Part shown: in pieces, positions 9,097-18,455 of the stretch
Layout: every line of letters starts with the position of its first letter
Position numbering within the stretch: the stretch's first letter is position 1
Source: Serratia fonticola
GTDB taxonomy: Bacteria > Pseudomonadota > Gammaproteobacteria > Enterobacterales > Enterobacteriaceae
NCBI RefSeq assembly: GCF_001006005.1
Contig: NZ_CP011254.1
Coordinates: forward strand, 2,976,001-3,040,000
Direction of reading: 5' to 3'
Length of the DNA: 64,000 bases
The notes under the pieces: model-generated
Seen by the model: the letters and a program-made list of their open reading frames with translations, nothing else
Told to the model about the DNA's origin: nothing
Database searches by the model: none
Position numbers and translations under genes: made by a program

Positions 9097-9112
9097 CTGT
9101 ATATGCATACAG
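9097..9112. promoter_or_regulatory. LexA box controlling the lysis cassette
   Basis: CTGTATATGCATACAG matches the enterobacterial SOS box CTGT-N8-ACAG perfectly and is fully palindromic. It overlaps the -10 of a minus-strand promoter, so LexA bound here should block the holin-endolysin-ogr genes until DNA damage. Confidence 0.92.
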
Positions 9113-9139
9113 TATTAATCAAAATGCTAAAGCCGTCAA
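9112..9139 (-). promoter_or_regulatory. Sigma-70 promoter of the lysis cassette
   Basis: On the minus strand TTGACG (9139-9134) and TAATAC (9117-9112) are 16 bases apart. The -35 is strong, the -10 moderate, and the -10 touches the LexA box. Confidence 0.65.
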
Positions 9140-9189
9140 GCCAGGATAGGACTATTTTTAGCAAAATGGTAAGCATGGAGATAGGCATA

Positions 9190-9216
9190 AAAAAAGCCCA
9201 TTAATTATGGGCTTAG
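9190..9216 (-). terminator. Terminator of ydiY
   Basis: On the minus strand the stem AAGCCCA-loop-TGGGCTT is followed by a run of seven T. It separates ydiY from the lysis promoter. Confidence 0.85.
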
Positions 9217-9246
9217 AGAAGGACTGCGCGGAGCGGTAAGACGAGA

Positions 9247-10011
9247 TTACAAACCGTACACCAGCGTCACTGAAGTCGTGGTATCGGTATTTTTCGGTGC
9301 TGAGGCCGGTGGTTTGGTGTTGTAGACCACCGTGTAGGCCAGCCGTAGGGCGAAGTCGTTATTGATGGCGACGTTTAACGCGGTTTCGGAGTTAACGGTG
9401 GTTTCGTCGTTCGCCAAAGCGGATAGGCCTTCGGATAGACGGGCCGTGTCTGTCAGCCTGTAGGAATAGTTGGCTGCGCCATAGGCCAGGGCGCGGGTGG
9501 TGCGGCCACCGCCGTGGTATTCATCATGGCGTACGCCTGGGCCGAATTCGACACGCAGGTCCTGGCGTGGATCGCTAAAGATCTGGCGCCCGTAACCCCC
9601 GGTCAGCGTAGAACGTGAATCGTAACCGTTGTAACGATCGTTCAACCAGCCAACCTGGCCAAACATATAATTACGAGCTGTCAGATTATAACGGGTACGG
9701 CCACCGGCCTGGTATTTCTCCGAGGAGCGTACGTTGGAGGAGGTGGTGTTGTTCGCCGAACCCCACAGGCTGTAAGCCGTATCGCTGTTAAACCAGGTCA
9801 TGGTGGTGTTGGCCAGCAGGGTCGAGTTCTGTGTGTTGCCCGACTGGGCGTTATAACCAGCCTGAACATTACCATCGAACGGCTTCTTGGCGGTGGCCGG
9901 ATCGTCCATCGCGGTGAAGAGGGTATTGTCGGCGAATACGGAAACACTGGTGAAGGCGGTCAAGCAGCTAAAATACAGCGGAATGGCGCGACGAGCGCGT
10001 AAAGAGAGCAT
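9247..10011 (-). CDS. ydiY: YdiY-like outer-membrane protein (DUF481)
   Basis: A 254-residue protein with a signal peptide (about 1-27, ending SVSVFA-DNT) followed by alternating hydrophobic and polar strands typical of a beta-barrel. It aligns along its length with E. coli YdiY (252 residues), including MDDPATAKKPFDGN and SEKYQAGGRTRYNLT, and ends with an aromatic/hydrophobic strand (VTLVYGL). DUF481 proteins are poorly characterised; some are salt- or acid-induced outer-membrane proteins. The gene stands alone, with its own terminator. Confidence 0.85.
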   Translation of the reverse strand: MLSLRARRAIPLYFSCLTAFTSVSVFADNTLFTAMDDPATAKKPFDGNVQAGYNAQSGNTQNSTLLANTTMTWFNSDTAYSLWGSANNTTSSNVRSSEKYQAGGRTRYNLTARNYMFGQVGWLNDRYNGYDSRSTLTGGYGRQIFSDPRQDLRVEFGPGVRHDEYHGGGRTTRALAYGAANYSYRLTDTARLSEGLSALANDETTVNSETALNVAINNDFALRLAYTVVYNTKPPASAPKNTDTTTSVTLVYGL

Positions 10012-10177
10012 TTTGGATCCAGTAGTTAAGTGTGATTATAAGTGATGGCGGTCACATTATATCGATTCGCTGAGGGGACAAAAATAGGCCTGGTTAGCTT
10101 ATGTTTTTAGTTTAAACAGGGGACTTATGCACTTTTCGTCTAGTGATACCGTTGGCCTTTTGCGGCGGTGTTAACAG

Positions 10178-10202
10178 CGGCAACGGGGAGCGCCCGTTGC
10201 CG
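10178..10202 (-). terminator. GC-rich hairpin after dcuB
   Basis: CGGCAACGGG (10178-10187) pairs perfectly with CCCGTTGCCG (10193-10202) around a five-base loop, 12 bases past the dcuB stop. There is no clear T run, so termination is only likely. Confidence 0.5.
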
Positions 10203-10214
10203 GCAGAAATGCGA

Positions 10215-11561
10215 TTAAAGGAAGGTCATCACCAGCAGATAACCGGTGATGCAGGAGCACAGCACGCCGATCAGGCCAGGGATGATGAAGCTGTGGTTAA
10301 TGATGAATTTACCGATGCGAGTGGTGCCAGAGCGGTCAAAGCCGATGCAGGCCAGATCGCTTGGGTAAGTGGGCAACACGAAGTAACCATAGGCCGCCGG
10401 GAAGAAGGCCAGCAACATTTTAGGCTCAACGCCTAACTGCAAGGCCATGGGTGCAACGGCGGCCAGAGCCGCGGCCTGGCTGTTAACCAGTTTGGAAACC
10501 AGGAACAAGACGATGGCATAAGTCCAGGGCTGGCTTTTCACCACGTCTTCCAGCACCACCTTTAACTCCCCCATATGTGCCTGGAAGAAGGTATCACTCA
10601 TCCATGCCACACCGAATACCGAGAAGATGGCGACCATTCCCGCTTTGAATACGGCGCCGTTGGCGATATCGCTAGGTTTGACTTTACAGCCCATCAGGAT
10701 CACCGCACCGGCGATCAGCATCATCATCTGGATCACCAGATTCATCGACAGCGGTTTCAGCACGCCTTTGGCATCGGCAAAGGAAGGACGCAGATCGGCA
10801 AAGGCACCGAGCATGACCACGATAGCGATAGCGCCGAAGAAGATCAGCGTTGACCAGTAAGCCTGCTTGGGAAATGTTTGATTGAGCAGGGTTTCGGTAC
10901 CGCCATAGATATAGGCGCGCTGCTCCGGATCCTGGATCCTGGCCTGGAAATCAGCATCCTTATCCAGATCTTTGCCACGGCGCAGGCTCCACAATGCTGC
11001 CATCAATACGCCGACCAGCGAAGCCGGGATCGAAACGGCCAGGATCTCCAGCAGCGAGTAGGCTTTGCCGATCCCATGACCGGCCGCAATGATCGAAACC
11101 AGTGATACCACGGCCACAGAAACCGGGGATGCGGTGATAGCCATCTGTGAGGCGACAGAGGCGACGGCCATAGGGCGTTCTGGGCGGATCCCTTTCTTGA
11201 TGGCGATATCAGAAATGATTGGGAACATGGTGTAGACCACGTGGCCGGTACCGCACAGGAAGGTCAGCGTCCAGGTGGTAAAGGGGGCGAGTAAGGTGAT
11301 GTGCTGTGGGTGGCGGCGCAGTAGCCGCTCGGCATATTGCATCATGACATTCAGACCGCCAGCGGTTTGTAACACCGAGGCACAGCCGATCACCGCCAAA
11401 ATGGTGAGCATGACATCTACTGGAGGTTTGCCTGGTTCCAAACCGAATATAAAGCACAGCAGAAATAAGCCAATACCACTTATTAAGCCTAGCCCCATAC
11501 CGCCAAATCGGGTGCCGACTAATAGGCAGATAATAATAATTGCGAATTGCAATGTGATCAT
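10215..11561 (-). CDS. dcuB: Anaerobic C4-dicarboxylate transporter, DcuB type
   Basis: A 448-residue inner-membrane carrier of the Dcu family, which exchanges fumarate, malate or aspartate for succinate during anaerobic growth. The sequence follows E. coli DcuB (446 residues) rather than DcuA: PGKPPVDVML, FLCGTGHVVYT, RPERPMA and the loop GKDLDKDADFQ are shared. About ten to twelve hydrophobic segments are visible. The ATG at 11561 has AGGGA upstream. No FNR site was recognised in the upstream region, so oxygen control is inferred only from the family. Confidence 0.87.
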   Translation of the reverse strand: MITLQFAIIIICLLVGTRFGGMGLGLISGIGLFLLCFIFGLEPGKPPVDVMLTILAVIGCASVLQTAGGLNVMMQYAERLLRRHPQHITLLAPFTTWTLTFLCGTGHVVYTMFPIISDIAIKKGIRPERPMAVASVASQMAITASPVSVAVVSLVSIIAAGHGIGKAYSLLEILAVSIPASLVGVLMAALWSLRRGKDLDKDADFQARIQDPEQRAYIYGGTETLLNQTFPKQAYWSTLIFFGAIAIVVMLGAFADLRPSFADAKGVLKPLSMNLVIQMMMLIAGAVILMGCKVKPSDIANGAVFKAGMVAIFSVFGVAWMSDTFFQAHMGELKVVLEDVVKSQPWTYAIVLFLVSKLVNSQAAALAAVAPMALQLGVEPKMLLAFFPAAYGYFVLPTYPSDLACIGFDRSGTTRIGKFIINHSFIIPGLIGVLCSCITGYLLVMTFL

Positions 11562-12104
11562 GAGAGTCCCTTGTCAGAAAGAAAAAACTGCTAACGCCCA
11601 TCGCTCCTCAATGCAGGCGGTACGGGCTCTGTCTTCGCAGAGTAACCCTAAAGAGGTGTAAGCGATTTATGCCATAGTTATTTATTTGGCGAGGGATAAC
11701 TGTGAGGTTCCGCAATATTTATTCAATAGAGTGACTATTATTTCTGATATAGATTGAAATGAATAAAGAATGAAAATCAATTGCCAGTTAAATGTATGAC
11801 AATTGTTTTATAGTTGTTTAATTTGGCGATGGATGGGGCGGGTTTGCCAAGGAACTTGTTGTCTGCGCGGGTGTGGCATGCCGCTTCTCTACATGCAGGG
11901 CAGGTGGTTTTTTGAGTGCTACAGCGCCAATGAATAATCCATTCTAGTGTTCACTTTTATTTACACTGCGTGGTTTTTAATAAGTTTTCTGTTGGTAGGG
12001 TCTCGTTGTGTTTTATTGTGGTTTTAAAATATTTTTCAAATAAAACAGTTTATTAAATTGATTTTTGTTTCCTGTGACCGGTGATTTGCTTTCCTGTTTA
12101 TGAT
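11562..12104. other. AT-rich intergenic region between dcuB and aroF
   Basis: About 540 bases without a credible gene. It must contain the dcuB promoter on the minus strand; I found no clear FNR or CRP palindrome. No repeats or RNA gene were recognised. Confidence 0.6.
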
Positions 12105-12145
12105 GGTAATTTTTTATTTACAGTAAATGGATTGAAAACTTTACA
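12105..12145 (+). promoter_or_regulatory. Two TyrR boxes at the aroF promoter
   Basis: Box 2 (12105-12122, GGTAAT-N6-TTTACA) and box 1 (12128-12145, TGGATT-N6-TTTACA) are 23 bases apart, each a variant of TGTAAA-N6-TTTACA. The run TGGATTGAAAACTTTAC is the same as at the E. coli aroF promoter, where tyrosine-bound TyrR represses. A -35 TTGAAA lies in box 1, and TAAGGT 17 bases on is the likely -10. Confidence 0.8.
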
Positions 12146-12223
12146 AGGAGTGGTTAAGGTAGCACCTGTAACGCTCAATGTTTTAACTACACACGCATAA
12201 CGGCAAACGACAGGAATAGCATC

Positions 12224-13297
12224 ATGCAAAAAGACGCGCTCAACAACGTACATATCAGTGCAGAACAGGTTCTGATCACCCCGGAAGAGCTGAAGAACCA
12301 GTTCCCACTCAGTGCCAACGATGAAACGGAAATCGCGACGGCCCGCCAGACCATTGCCAATATCCTTAAAGGGCAAGATCACCGTCTGCTGGTGGTCTGT
12401 GGGCCATGTTCGATCCACGATCCTGATGCCGCGCTGGATTACGCGCGCCGCCTGAAAACCCTGTCGGCTGAATTGAGCGATCAGCTGTATATCGTTATGC
12501 GCGTCTATTTTGAAAAGCCAAGAACCACCGTCGGCTGGAAAGGCCTGATCAACGATCCGTATATGGATGGATCCTTTGATGTAGAAGCAGGTTTGCACAT
12601 TGCGCGTCGCCTGCTGCTGGATCTGGTCGGTATGGGCCTGCCGTTGGCGACCGAAGCGTTGGATCCGAACAGTCCGCAATACCTGGGCGATCTGTTCAGC
12701 TGGTCGGCGATCGGTGCGCGTACTACAGAATCTCAGACGCACCGTGAAATGGCTTCCGGCCTCTCAATGCCGGTGGGCTTCAAAAACGGTACGGACGGTA
12801 GCCTGGGCACGGCCATCAACGCGATGCGCGCCGCATCCATGGCGCACCGTTTTGTCGGTATCAATCAGGCTGGCCAGGTTTGCCTGCTGCAAACCCAGGG
12901 TAACCCAGACGGTCATGTGATCCTGCGCGGTGGTAAAACGCCTAACTACAGCGCTGAGCACGTTGCCGCCTGCGAAAAACAGATGCAGGATGCGGGACTC
13001 CATCCGTCCTTGATGATAGATTGCAGCCATGGCAACTCAAATAAAGACTATCGCCGTCAGCCAGCGGTTGCCGAATCCGTAGTAGAGCAGATCAGAGCGG
13101 GTAACCGTTCGATCACCGGCATCATGCTGGAAAGCAATCTGCATGAGGGCAGCCAGTCTTCTGAACAGCCGCGTGTAGATATGCGCTACGGCGTATCGGT
13201 GACCGATGCCTGCATCAACTGGGAAAGCACGGAGACGCTGCTGCGCCAAATGCATCAAGAGCTCGGCGCTGCGCTGATGGCACGCACTGGAGAGTAG
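12224..13297 (+). CDS. aroF: 3-deoxy-7-phosphoheptulonate synthase, Tyr-sensitive
   Basis: AroF condenses phosphoenolpyruvate and erythrose 4-phosphate to DAHP, the entry to aromatic biosynthesis, and is feedback-inhibited by tyrosine. The 357 residues begin MQKDALNNVHIS, the AroF-specific N terminus, and contain VCGPCSIHDP (metal-ligand Cys and His), MRVYFEKPRTTVGWKG and MIDCSHGNSNKD. It is six bases upstream of tyrA, forming the tyrosine operon behind TyrR boxes. Confidence 0.98.
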   Translation: MQKDALNNVHISAEQVLITPEELKNQFPLSANDETEIATARQTIANILKGQDHRLLVVCGPCSIHDPDAALDYARRLKTLSAELSDQLYIVMRVYFEKPRTTVGWKGLINDPYMDGSFDVEAGLHIARRLLLDLVGMGLPLATEALDPNSPQYLGDLFSWSAIGARTTESQTHREMASGLSMPVGFKNGTDGSLGTAINAMRAASMAHRFVGINQAGQVCLLQTQGNPDGHVILRGGKTPNYSAEHVAACEKQMQDAGLHPSLMIDCSHGNSNKDYRRQPAVAESVVEQIRAGNRSITGIMLESNLHEGSQSSEQPRVDMRYGVSVTDACINWESTETLLRQMHQELGAALMARTGE

Positions 13298-13303
13298 TGA
13301 GTT

Positions 13304-14425
13304 ATGGTGGCTGAACTGACCGCATTGCGCGATCAAATTGACGAAGTGGATAAAGCGCTGCTGGCCCTGTTGGCGAAACGCCTGGAGCTGGTGGCGGAAG
13401 TAGGGGAAGTCAAAAGCCACTACGGTTTACCGGTTTACGTACCTGAGCGAGAGGCGGCAATGCTGGCTTCTCGCCGCAAGGAAGCGGAAAGCCTTGGCGT
13501 TCCGCCCGATTTGATCGAGGACGTACTGCGCCGCGTGATGCGCGAATCCTACACCAGTGAGAACGACAAAGGCTTCAAAACGCTGTGCCCACAGTTGCGC
13601 CCTATCGTCATTATTGGCGGTAATGGCCAGATGGGCCGCCTGTTTAACCGGCTGCTTACGCTGTCGGGTTATCAGGTCAAAGTGTTGGATCAAGAGGATT
13701 GGCCGCAGGCAGATAGCCTGCTGGCGGATGCCGGTATGGTGATTGTCAGCGTGCCGATCCATATCACCGAGCAGGTGATCGCTCAACTGCCGCCGCTGCC
13801 GCAGGACTGTATTCTGGTCGATCTGGCTTCGGTGAAGAACCGGCCGTTACAGGCGATGCTGGCCGTACACAGCGGCCCGGTATTGGGGTTACACCCGATG
13901 TTTGGCCCGGATGTTGGCAGCGTGGCCAAACAGGTGGTGGTGTACTGCGATGGTCGTCAGCCAGAGGCCTACCAGTGGCTGCTGGAGCAATTGCAGGTTT
14001 GGGGGGCGCGTTTACATCGTATCAGCGCCGTCGAACACGATCAGAACATGGCCTTTATCCAGGCGCTGCGCCACTTTGCTACTTTTGCTTACGGCCTGCA
14101 TCTGGCCGAAGAGAACGTACAGCTGGAGCAATTGTTGGCGCTCTCTTCGCCGATCTATCGGCTGGAGCTGGCGATGGTGGGGCGGCTATTTGCGCAGGAT
14201 CCGCAGCTGTACGCCGATATCATCATGTCTTCGGAAGACAACATTCATCTGATCAAACGCTACTATCAGCGCTTTGGTGAGGCGATCAAGCTGCTGGAGC
14301 AGGGCGACAAGCAGGCCTTTATTCAAAGCTTCCAGAAGGTGGAGCACTGGTTTGGTGATTATGCCCAGCGCTTCCTGGTTGAGAGCCGTTCTTTGCTGCG
14401 CCAGGCGAACGATAGCCGTCAATAA
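13304..14425 (+). CDS. tyrA: Bifunctional chorismate mutase / prephenate dehydrogenase
   Basis: TyrA converts chorismate to prephenate and then oxidises it with NAD+ to 4-hydroxyphenylpyruvate for tyrosine. The 373 residues equal the E. coli length. The chorismate mutase helix bundle is residues 1-90 ([19 protein letters not shown]) and the dehydrogenase begins near 99 with the nucleotide-binding [10 protein letters not shown]. Conserved VSVPIHITE and [12 protein letters not shown] follow. It is cotranscribed with aroF and convergent with pheA. Confidence 0.98.
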   Translation: MVAELTALRDQIDEVDKALLALLAKRLELVAEVGEVKSHYGLPVYVPEREAAMLASRRKEAESLGVPPDLIEDVLRRVMRESYTSENDKGFKTLCPQLRPIVIIGGNGQMGRLFNRLLTLSGYQVKVLDQEDWPQADSLLADAGMVIVSVPIHITEQVIAQLPPLPQDCILVDLASVKNRPLQAMLAVHSGPVLGLHPMFGPDVGSVAKQVVVYCDGRQPEAYQWLLEQLQVWGARLHRISAVEHDQNMAFIQALRHFATFAYGLHLAEENVQLEQLLALSSPIYRLELAMVGRLFAQDPQLYADIIMSSEDNIHLIKRYYQRFGEAIKLLEQGDKQAFIQSFQKVEHWFGDYAQRFLVESRSLLRQANDSRQ

Positions 14426-14430
14426 AGGGA

Positions 14431-14462
14431 AAAGGGTTCGGCATAGCCGAACCCTTTTTGCT
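14431..14462. terminator. Bidirectional terminator between tyrA and pheA
   Basis: AAAGGGTTCGGC and GCCGAACCCTTT form a long stem around AT, with T-rich tails on both strands. Confidence 0.88.
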
Positions 14463-14464
14463 AC

Positions 14465-15622
14465 TTAAGACGGATTGACCGGCACCACGTTTTCGCTTGG
14501 ATAACAGCCCAGCACTTTCAGCGAGCGAGTGATCGGTGTCAGCCCCTTCAACGCCTTCTCCATCGCCACAGAACGCAGGTTAGCCTGCACATCAATGTAG
14601 AACATCTCTTCCCACGGGTTACCGTTGATCGGGCGTGATTCCAGCTTGGTCATGATGATGCCATTGTCACGTAGCACCAACAGGGCTTCCACCAGAGCAC
14701 CGGATTGTTGACCGGTGGCCATGATCAGCGTGGTTTTTGCCGGAACCTGCTCGGAAACCTCAATCGCCTTACGCGCCAGAATAATGAAGCGAGTGATGTT
14801 CTGCTGCTGATTTGCCAGGTTATGTTCCAGTACCTGCAGGTTGTACAGTGCACCACCGGCCTCGCTGCCCAACGCCGCAGCTTTTGGCGAGTTCAGCTTG
14901 GCGACCTTCTCCATCGCGGCGGCGGTGCTTTCGCAATACTCAATCTTCCAGTGGGGATAGCGGTTCAAATACTGGCTGCACTGCTGGAAAGGCTGCGGGT
15001 GACTATAAACGGTTTCGATCTGCTGCAGATCGGTGTCGCTGGCTACCAGCACGCAGTGATCGATCGGCAAGGTTAACTCACCCACGATCGACAGGCTGGT
15101 ATGTTGCAGCAGGTCGTACACATCGTTGATAGAGCCGGAGCTGGTGTTCTCGATCGGCAAAATGGCGTAATCCGCCTGGCCGGTTTCCACCTGGGTAAAG
15201 ATGTCCTGGAATTTCTGACAGCCGCATTCGATGAGCTGATCGAAATGGCGGGCGGCGTACTGGCGGGCGGCCAGATGTGAGTAAGAGCCTTTTGGCCCCA
15301 GGAAGGCAATACGCGCGGAATGCTGGCTGGTCTGGTTAAGCTGGTGCTGCAACAGGGCCTGCTGAGTCAGCACGGAGTCTTCGATAATCAGCTGGAACAG
15401 GCGGGTGACGTAGAAACCATCGAGGTCATAAGGTTTGGCCGCGCTGATCAAGGCGTCCAACAGATCGCGCTCACGCTCTTTATCGCGGATCGGGCGGTGC
15501 GAATGCAGTTTGGTTTTGCCCACCTCCACCGCCAGTTCACGACGCTCTGCCAGCAGGGCCAGCAATTTCATATCCAGTGCGCTGATGCGTTCGCGCAGCA
15601 CGAGTAACGGGTTATCAGTCAT
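14465..15622 (-). CDS. pheA: Bifunctional chorismate mutase / prephenate dehydratase
   Basis: PheA makes phenylpyruvate from chorismate through prephenate and is inhibited by phenylalanine. The 385 residues comprise a chorismate mutase (about 1-95), a dehydratase domain (about 105-285, from [12 protein letters not shown]) and a C-terminal ACT regulatory domain (about 299-385). The Phe-binding signatures GALV and ESRP are present. The ATG at 15622 ([13 protein letters not shown]) is the family start; the frame open to 15754 runs into the attenuator. Expression is controlled by the pheL attenuator just upstream. Confidence 0.98.
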   Translation of the reverse strand: MTDNPLLVLRERISALDMKLLALLAERRELAVEVGKTKLHSHRPIRDKERERDLLDALISAAKPYDLDGFYVTRLFQLIIEDSVLTQQALLQHQLNQTSQHSARIAFLGPKGSYSHLAARQYAARHFDQLIECGCQKFQDIFTQVETGQADYAILPIENTSSGSINDVYDLLQHTSLSIVGELTLPIDHCVLVASDTDLQQIETVYSHPQPFQQCSQYLNRYPHWKIEYCESTAAAMEKVAKLNSPKAAALGSEAGGALYNLQVLEHNLANQQQNITRFIILARKAIEVSEQVPAKTTLIMATGQQSGALVEALLVLRDNGIIMTKLESRPINGNPWEEMFYIDVQANLRSVAMEKALKGLTPITRSLKVLGCYPSENVVPVNPS

Positions 15623-15707
15623 AATCAGCTTTGCCTTGTATTCTTCTAATCCCGTCGTCTTGCAAGCCGCAGCTTGAAGCCCAGCGGGGTGGGTTGTCAA
15701 ATAGCCA

Positions 15708-15735
15708 TAAAAAAAGCCCCCTGCTTGAGGAGGCT
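15708..15735 (-). terminator. pheA attenuator terminator
   Basis: On the minus strand AAGCCTCC pairs with GGGGGCTT and is followed by seven T. It lies between the pheL stop and the pheA start, the position of the attenuator in E. coli. Confidence 0.9.
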
Positions 15736-15783
15736 TGGTTGTTCGTCTTCGCATTCTTTCTCACACGACGAAACGCCTCCCAA

Positions 15784-15831
15784 TCAGGGGAAGGTAAAAA
15801 AGAATGCGAAGAAAAACGGTTTACGGCTCAT
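15784..15831 (-). CDS. pheL: Phe operon leader peptide
   Basis: A 15-codon frame starting at 15831 encodes MSRKPFFFAFFFTFP, with seven phenylalanines. It is nearly the same as E. coli PheL. When phenylalanyl-tRNA is scarce, ribosomes stall here and the downstream terminator does not form. The match in sequence, position and adjoining terminator makes the assignment firm although the peptide is very short. Confidence 0.95.
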   Translation of the reverse strand: MSRKPFFFAFFFTFP

Positions 15832-15863
15832 GGTGTTCCAAAATGTGTGTAAATCAGGGTTTA

Positions 15864-15892
15864 AAGTAACCGCTGGCTTTTCATTGTGTCAA
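15864..15892 (-). promoter_or_regulatory. pheL-pheA promoter
   Basis: On the minus strand a consensus TTGACA (15892-15887) is followed after 17 bases by TTACTT (15869-15864). It lies 33 bases before pheL. Confidence 0.75.
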
Positions 15893-15906
15893 TAGAAACC
15901 GGCAGA

Positions 15907-15934
15907 CAAAAAACGCGCCCTCGGGCGCGTTTGA
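15907..15934 (-). terminator. Terminator of raiA
   Basis: AAACGCGCCC and GGGCGCGTTT form a ten-base stem; the minus strand then continues with T residues. Confidence 0.87.
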
Positions 15935-15956
15935 TGTGAAACAATCACTTGCAGAG

Positions 15957-16301
15957 TTATTCCTCTTCTTCCTGCGTGATTACTGGAGCCAGGTCTTTCA
16001 CGCTGGCATAAGCGCGGCGTGCCTCGCTTTTGTGTTGTACCTTGTTCAGCTGACGCTCAAGTTTGGCAATCAGATCATTAACGGCGGTATACATGTCTTC
16101 ATGTTTGGCGCTGGCAACCAGCGGACCGTTAGGCGTGGTAATGGTGGCGTCGACGGCAAACCCTTTAGGTTCTTTAGATAAGACAATGTGTGGGTTGATT
16201 AGCTGCGCCTGCCACTTTTCCAGTTTACTGAGACGGTCTTCGACATGATTACGGATTGCGGGGGTGATATCCATTTGTTTGCTGGTAATGTTGAGTGTCA
16301 T
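15957..16301 (-). CDS. raiA: Ribosome-associated inhibitor RaiA (YfiA, short HPF family)
   Basis: RaiA binds the 30S subunit in stationary phase or cold shock and stops translation, keeping ribosomes as inactive 70S particles. The 114 residues have the beta-alpha-beta-beta-beta-alpha fold of the family, starting [20 protein letters not shown]. The acidic tail after residue 100 (VITQEEEE) is characteristic of RaiA rather than HPF. The gene stands alone between the pheA leader region and bamD, as in E. coli. Confidence 0.96.
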   Translation of the reverse strand: MTLNITSKQMDITPAIRNHVEDRLSKLEKWQAQLINPHIVLSKEPKGFAVDATITTPNGPLVASAKHEDMYTAVNDLIAKLERQLNKVQHKSEARRAYASVKDLAPVITQEEEE

Positions 16302-16560
16302 ATAACTTACCTCTCTGTCTTTCCGTCTTGGATAGATTCAGCATACCGCTCTTTTTGCCGAAATGCGTGATGGAAAACACAAATTTTTGTCACTTTTTGC
16401 AAAGTTAGTTCAATCTGTGATTTAGCGTCTGAAACTGCCATCTAACGCTTGAGTCTTGGCAGCAGAACGCGCATTATCGATAGGTTAACCGGTGGTGCAG
16501 CCTTGCTAACACCGTGTTTTTGCTTGTGTATTTATCCTGAAAATGGCTGAATTTACAGCA
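16302..16560. other. Intergenic region upstream of raiA
   Basis: About 260 bases without a gene. It must hold the raiA promoter on the minus strand; TATGCT near 16335-16340 (minus) is a possible -10, without a convincing -35. No RNA gene or repeat was recognised. Confidence 0.5.
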
Positions 16561-16564
16561 AATG

Positions 16565-16595
16565 AAAACGGCAGCCGAAGCTGCCGTTTTGTTTT
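16565..16595. terminator. Terminator after bamD
   Basis: AAAACGGCAG and CTGCCGTTTT form a ten-base stem with a six-base loop. T-rich tails on both sides suit termination on either strand; bamD ends 19 bases away on the minus strand. Confidence 0.85.
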
Positions 16596-16613
16596 TGTGC
16601 CTATCTCAAAGAC

Positions 16614-17345
16614 TCAAGACGCGTTCGCGGCGATGATTTTCGCTACCTTGTCGGCCTGAGCATTCAATTGCAACTGGCGATAGGCGTTTTCCATCAGCGG
16701 CAGCGCATCGCGCGTCGCTTTGGTATCCGGGAATTCACGCATCATCTGCTCAACGCGATTAACTACCGCGACGTAAGCGCCACGTTTAGTGTAGTATTCC
16801 GCCACTGAGAGCTCGTACTTGGATAGACGGTCCTTCAGGAATACCAGACGCTTGTAGGCATCGGTCGCGTATTGGCTGTTCGGATACTGCTGGATCAGCT
16901 GGCTGAAGTCGCGGAATGCGGCGCGGGCATGCTGTGGATCGCGGTCAGAACGGTCAACCCCGAAGAAGCCTTGCAGTGCACTGTCATCCAACGCCATATC
17001 TGTCAGACCGCGCATGTACATGACGTAGTCGATGTTCGGATGCGTTGGGTTCAGACGCATAAAGCGATCGATAGAGGCCTGTGCCAAAGGTAAATCGGCA
17101 GATTTATAGTAGGCATAAATCAGATCCAATTGGACCTGCTGAGAGTACGGCCCGAATGGATAGCGGTTATCTAACGCTTCGAGTTGCGTAATCGCGCCCT
17201 TAAAGTTACCGTCCTGCAGTTTTTGCTGGGCAGTAGCATAGATTTCCGAAGGCGGGCTGTCGGGAACCGTATCCTTGGATGTGGAGCAACCTGCCAGCGC
17301 CAGGCTCAACGTGGCTGCCGCCACCAGATATTTCATACGCGTCAT
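16614..17345 (-). CDS. bamD: Outer-membrane assembly lipoprotein BamD
   Basis: BamD is the essential lipoprotein partner of BamA that inserts beta-barrel proteins into the outer membrane. The 243 residues start [20 protein letters not shown], a lipoprotein signal with the acylated Cys20. Five tetratricopeptide-like repeats follow, with [20 protein letters not shown] and [20 protein letters not shown] as typical helices. It is divergent from rluD, as in E. coli. Confidence 0.98.
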   Translation of the reverse strand: MTRMKYLVAAATLSLALAGCSTSKDTVPDSPPSEIYATAQQKLQDGNFKGAITQLEALDNRYPFGPYSQQVQLDLIYAYYKSADLPLAQASIDRFMRLNPTHPNIDYVMYMRGLTDMALDDSALQGFFGVDRSDRDPQHARAAFRDFSQLIQQYPNSQYATDAYKRLVFLKDRLSKYELSVAEYYTKRGAYVAVVNRVEQMMREFPDTKATRDALPLMENAYRQLQLNAQADKVAKIIAANAS

Positions 17346-17477
17346 GACGTTTAGATTATCCTCAGGGTGTTATTTTGGGAGACTGTCCGTTAAGCTCCCG
17401 ACAAAAGACCAGTTACAATAGCACATTATATTAAACGGCATCGCCGTGAAAACCCAACGTTAACGAAGAAGCTGCAT

Positions 17478-18455
17478 ATGGCACAACAAGTACAACTCAC
17501 CGCAACGGTGGCCGAAACTCAACTCGGACAACGTTTAGATCAGGCTTTGGCCGAATTGTTCCCTGATTATTCAAGATCTCGCATAAAAGAATGGATCCTG
17601 GAAGACAGGGTACAGGTCAATGGCAAAACGATAAACAAGCCGAAAGAGAAGGTACTGGGGGGAGAGACGGTCGCCATTGATGCACAGATTGAAGAAGATG
17701 CCCGTTGGGAACCGCAAGACATCCCGCTGGATATCGTCTATGAAGACGCCGATATTCTGGTGATCAACAAGCCTCGCGGCCTGGTGGTGCACCCAGGTGC
17801 GGGTAATCCGGATGGGACGGTGCTTAATGCATTGTTACATTATTTCCCGGAGATTGCCGACGTACCGCGTGCCGGTATAGTTCACCGTTTGGACAAAGAT
17901 ACCACCGGCCTGATGGTGGTCGCCAAAACCGTTCCGGCGCAAACCCGCCTGGTTGAGGCATTGCAGGAGCGTGAGATCACCCGTGAGTACGAAGCGGTAG
18001 CGATCGGCACCATGACCGCGGGGGGCACGGTGGAGCAACCTATTGCTCGCCACTCCACCAAACGTACTCACATGGCCGTGCACCCAATGGGCAAACCTGC
18101 GGTGACCCATTACCGCATTATGGAACATTTCCGCGCCCATACCCGTTTGCGTTTGCGCCTGGAAACCGGTCGTACGCACCAGATCCGTGTGCATATGGCG
18201 TATATCGACCATCCGCTGGTGGGCGATCAGCTCTACGGTGGCCGTCCACGTCCGCCAAAAGGGGCGTCAGAGGCCTTCATCAACACGTTGCGCGGCTTTG
18301 ACCGTCAGGCACTGCACGCAACCATGTTGCGCCTGTATCATCCGATCAGCGGTATCCAGATGGAGTGGCATGCGCCAATCCCACAGGATATGGTCGATCT
18401 GATCAACGCGCTGAAGCTCGATACCGAAGAATTCAAAGATCAGATGGATTGGTAA
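17478..18455 (+). CDS. rluD: 23S rRNA pseudouridine synthase D
   Basis: RluD makes pseudouridine at positions 1911, 1915 and 1917 of helix 69 in 23S rRNA, needed for normal 50S assembly. The 325 residues contain an S4-like RNA-binding domain (about 18-80) and the catalytic domain with HRLDKDTTGLMVVAK, whose aspartate is the nucleophile. RTHQIRVHMAYIDHPLVGD is the conserved C-terminal motif. The stop overlaps the pgeF start. Confidence 0.97.
   Translation: MAQQVQLTATVAETQLGQRLDQALAELFPDYSRSRIKEWILEDRVQVNGKTINKPKEKVLGGETVAIDAQIEEDARWEPQDIPLDIVYEDADILVINKPRGLVVHPGAGNPDGTVLNALLHYFPEIADVPRAGIVHRLDKDTTGLMVVAKTVPAQTRLVEALQEREITREYEAVAIGTMTAGGTVEQPIARHSTKRTHMAVHPMGKPAVTHYRIMEHFRAHTRLRLRLETGRTHQIRVHMAYIDHPLVGDQLYGGRPRPPKGASEAFINTLRGFDRQALHATMLRLYHPISGIQMEWHAPIPQDMVDLINALKLDTEEFKDQMDW

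Noticed and set aside
10143-10436. Plus-strand ORF of 97 codons at the end of dcuB
   Set aside because: Antisense to dcuB, with the His/Asp-rich composition of a shadow frame.
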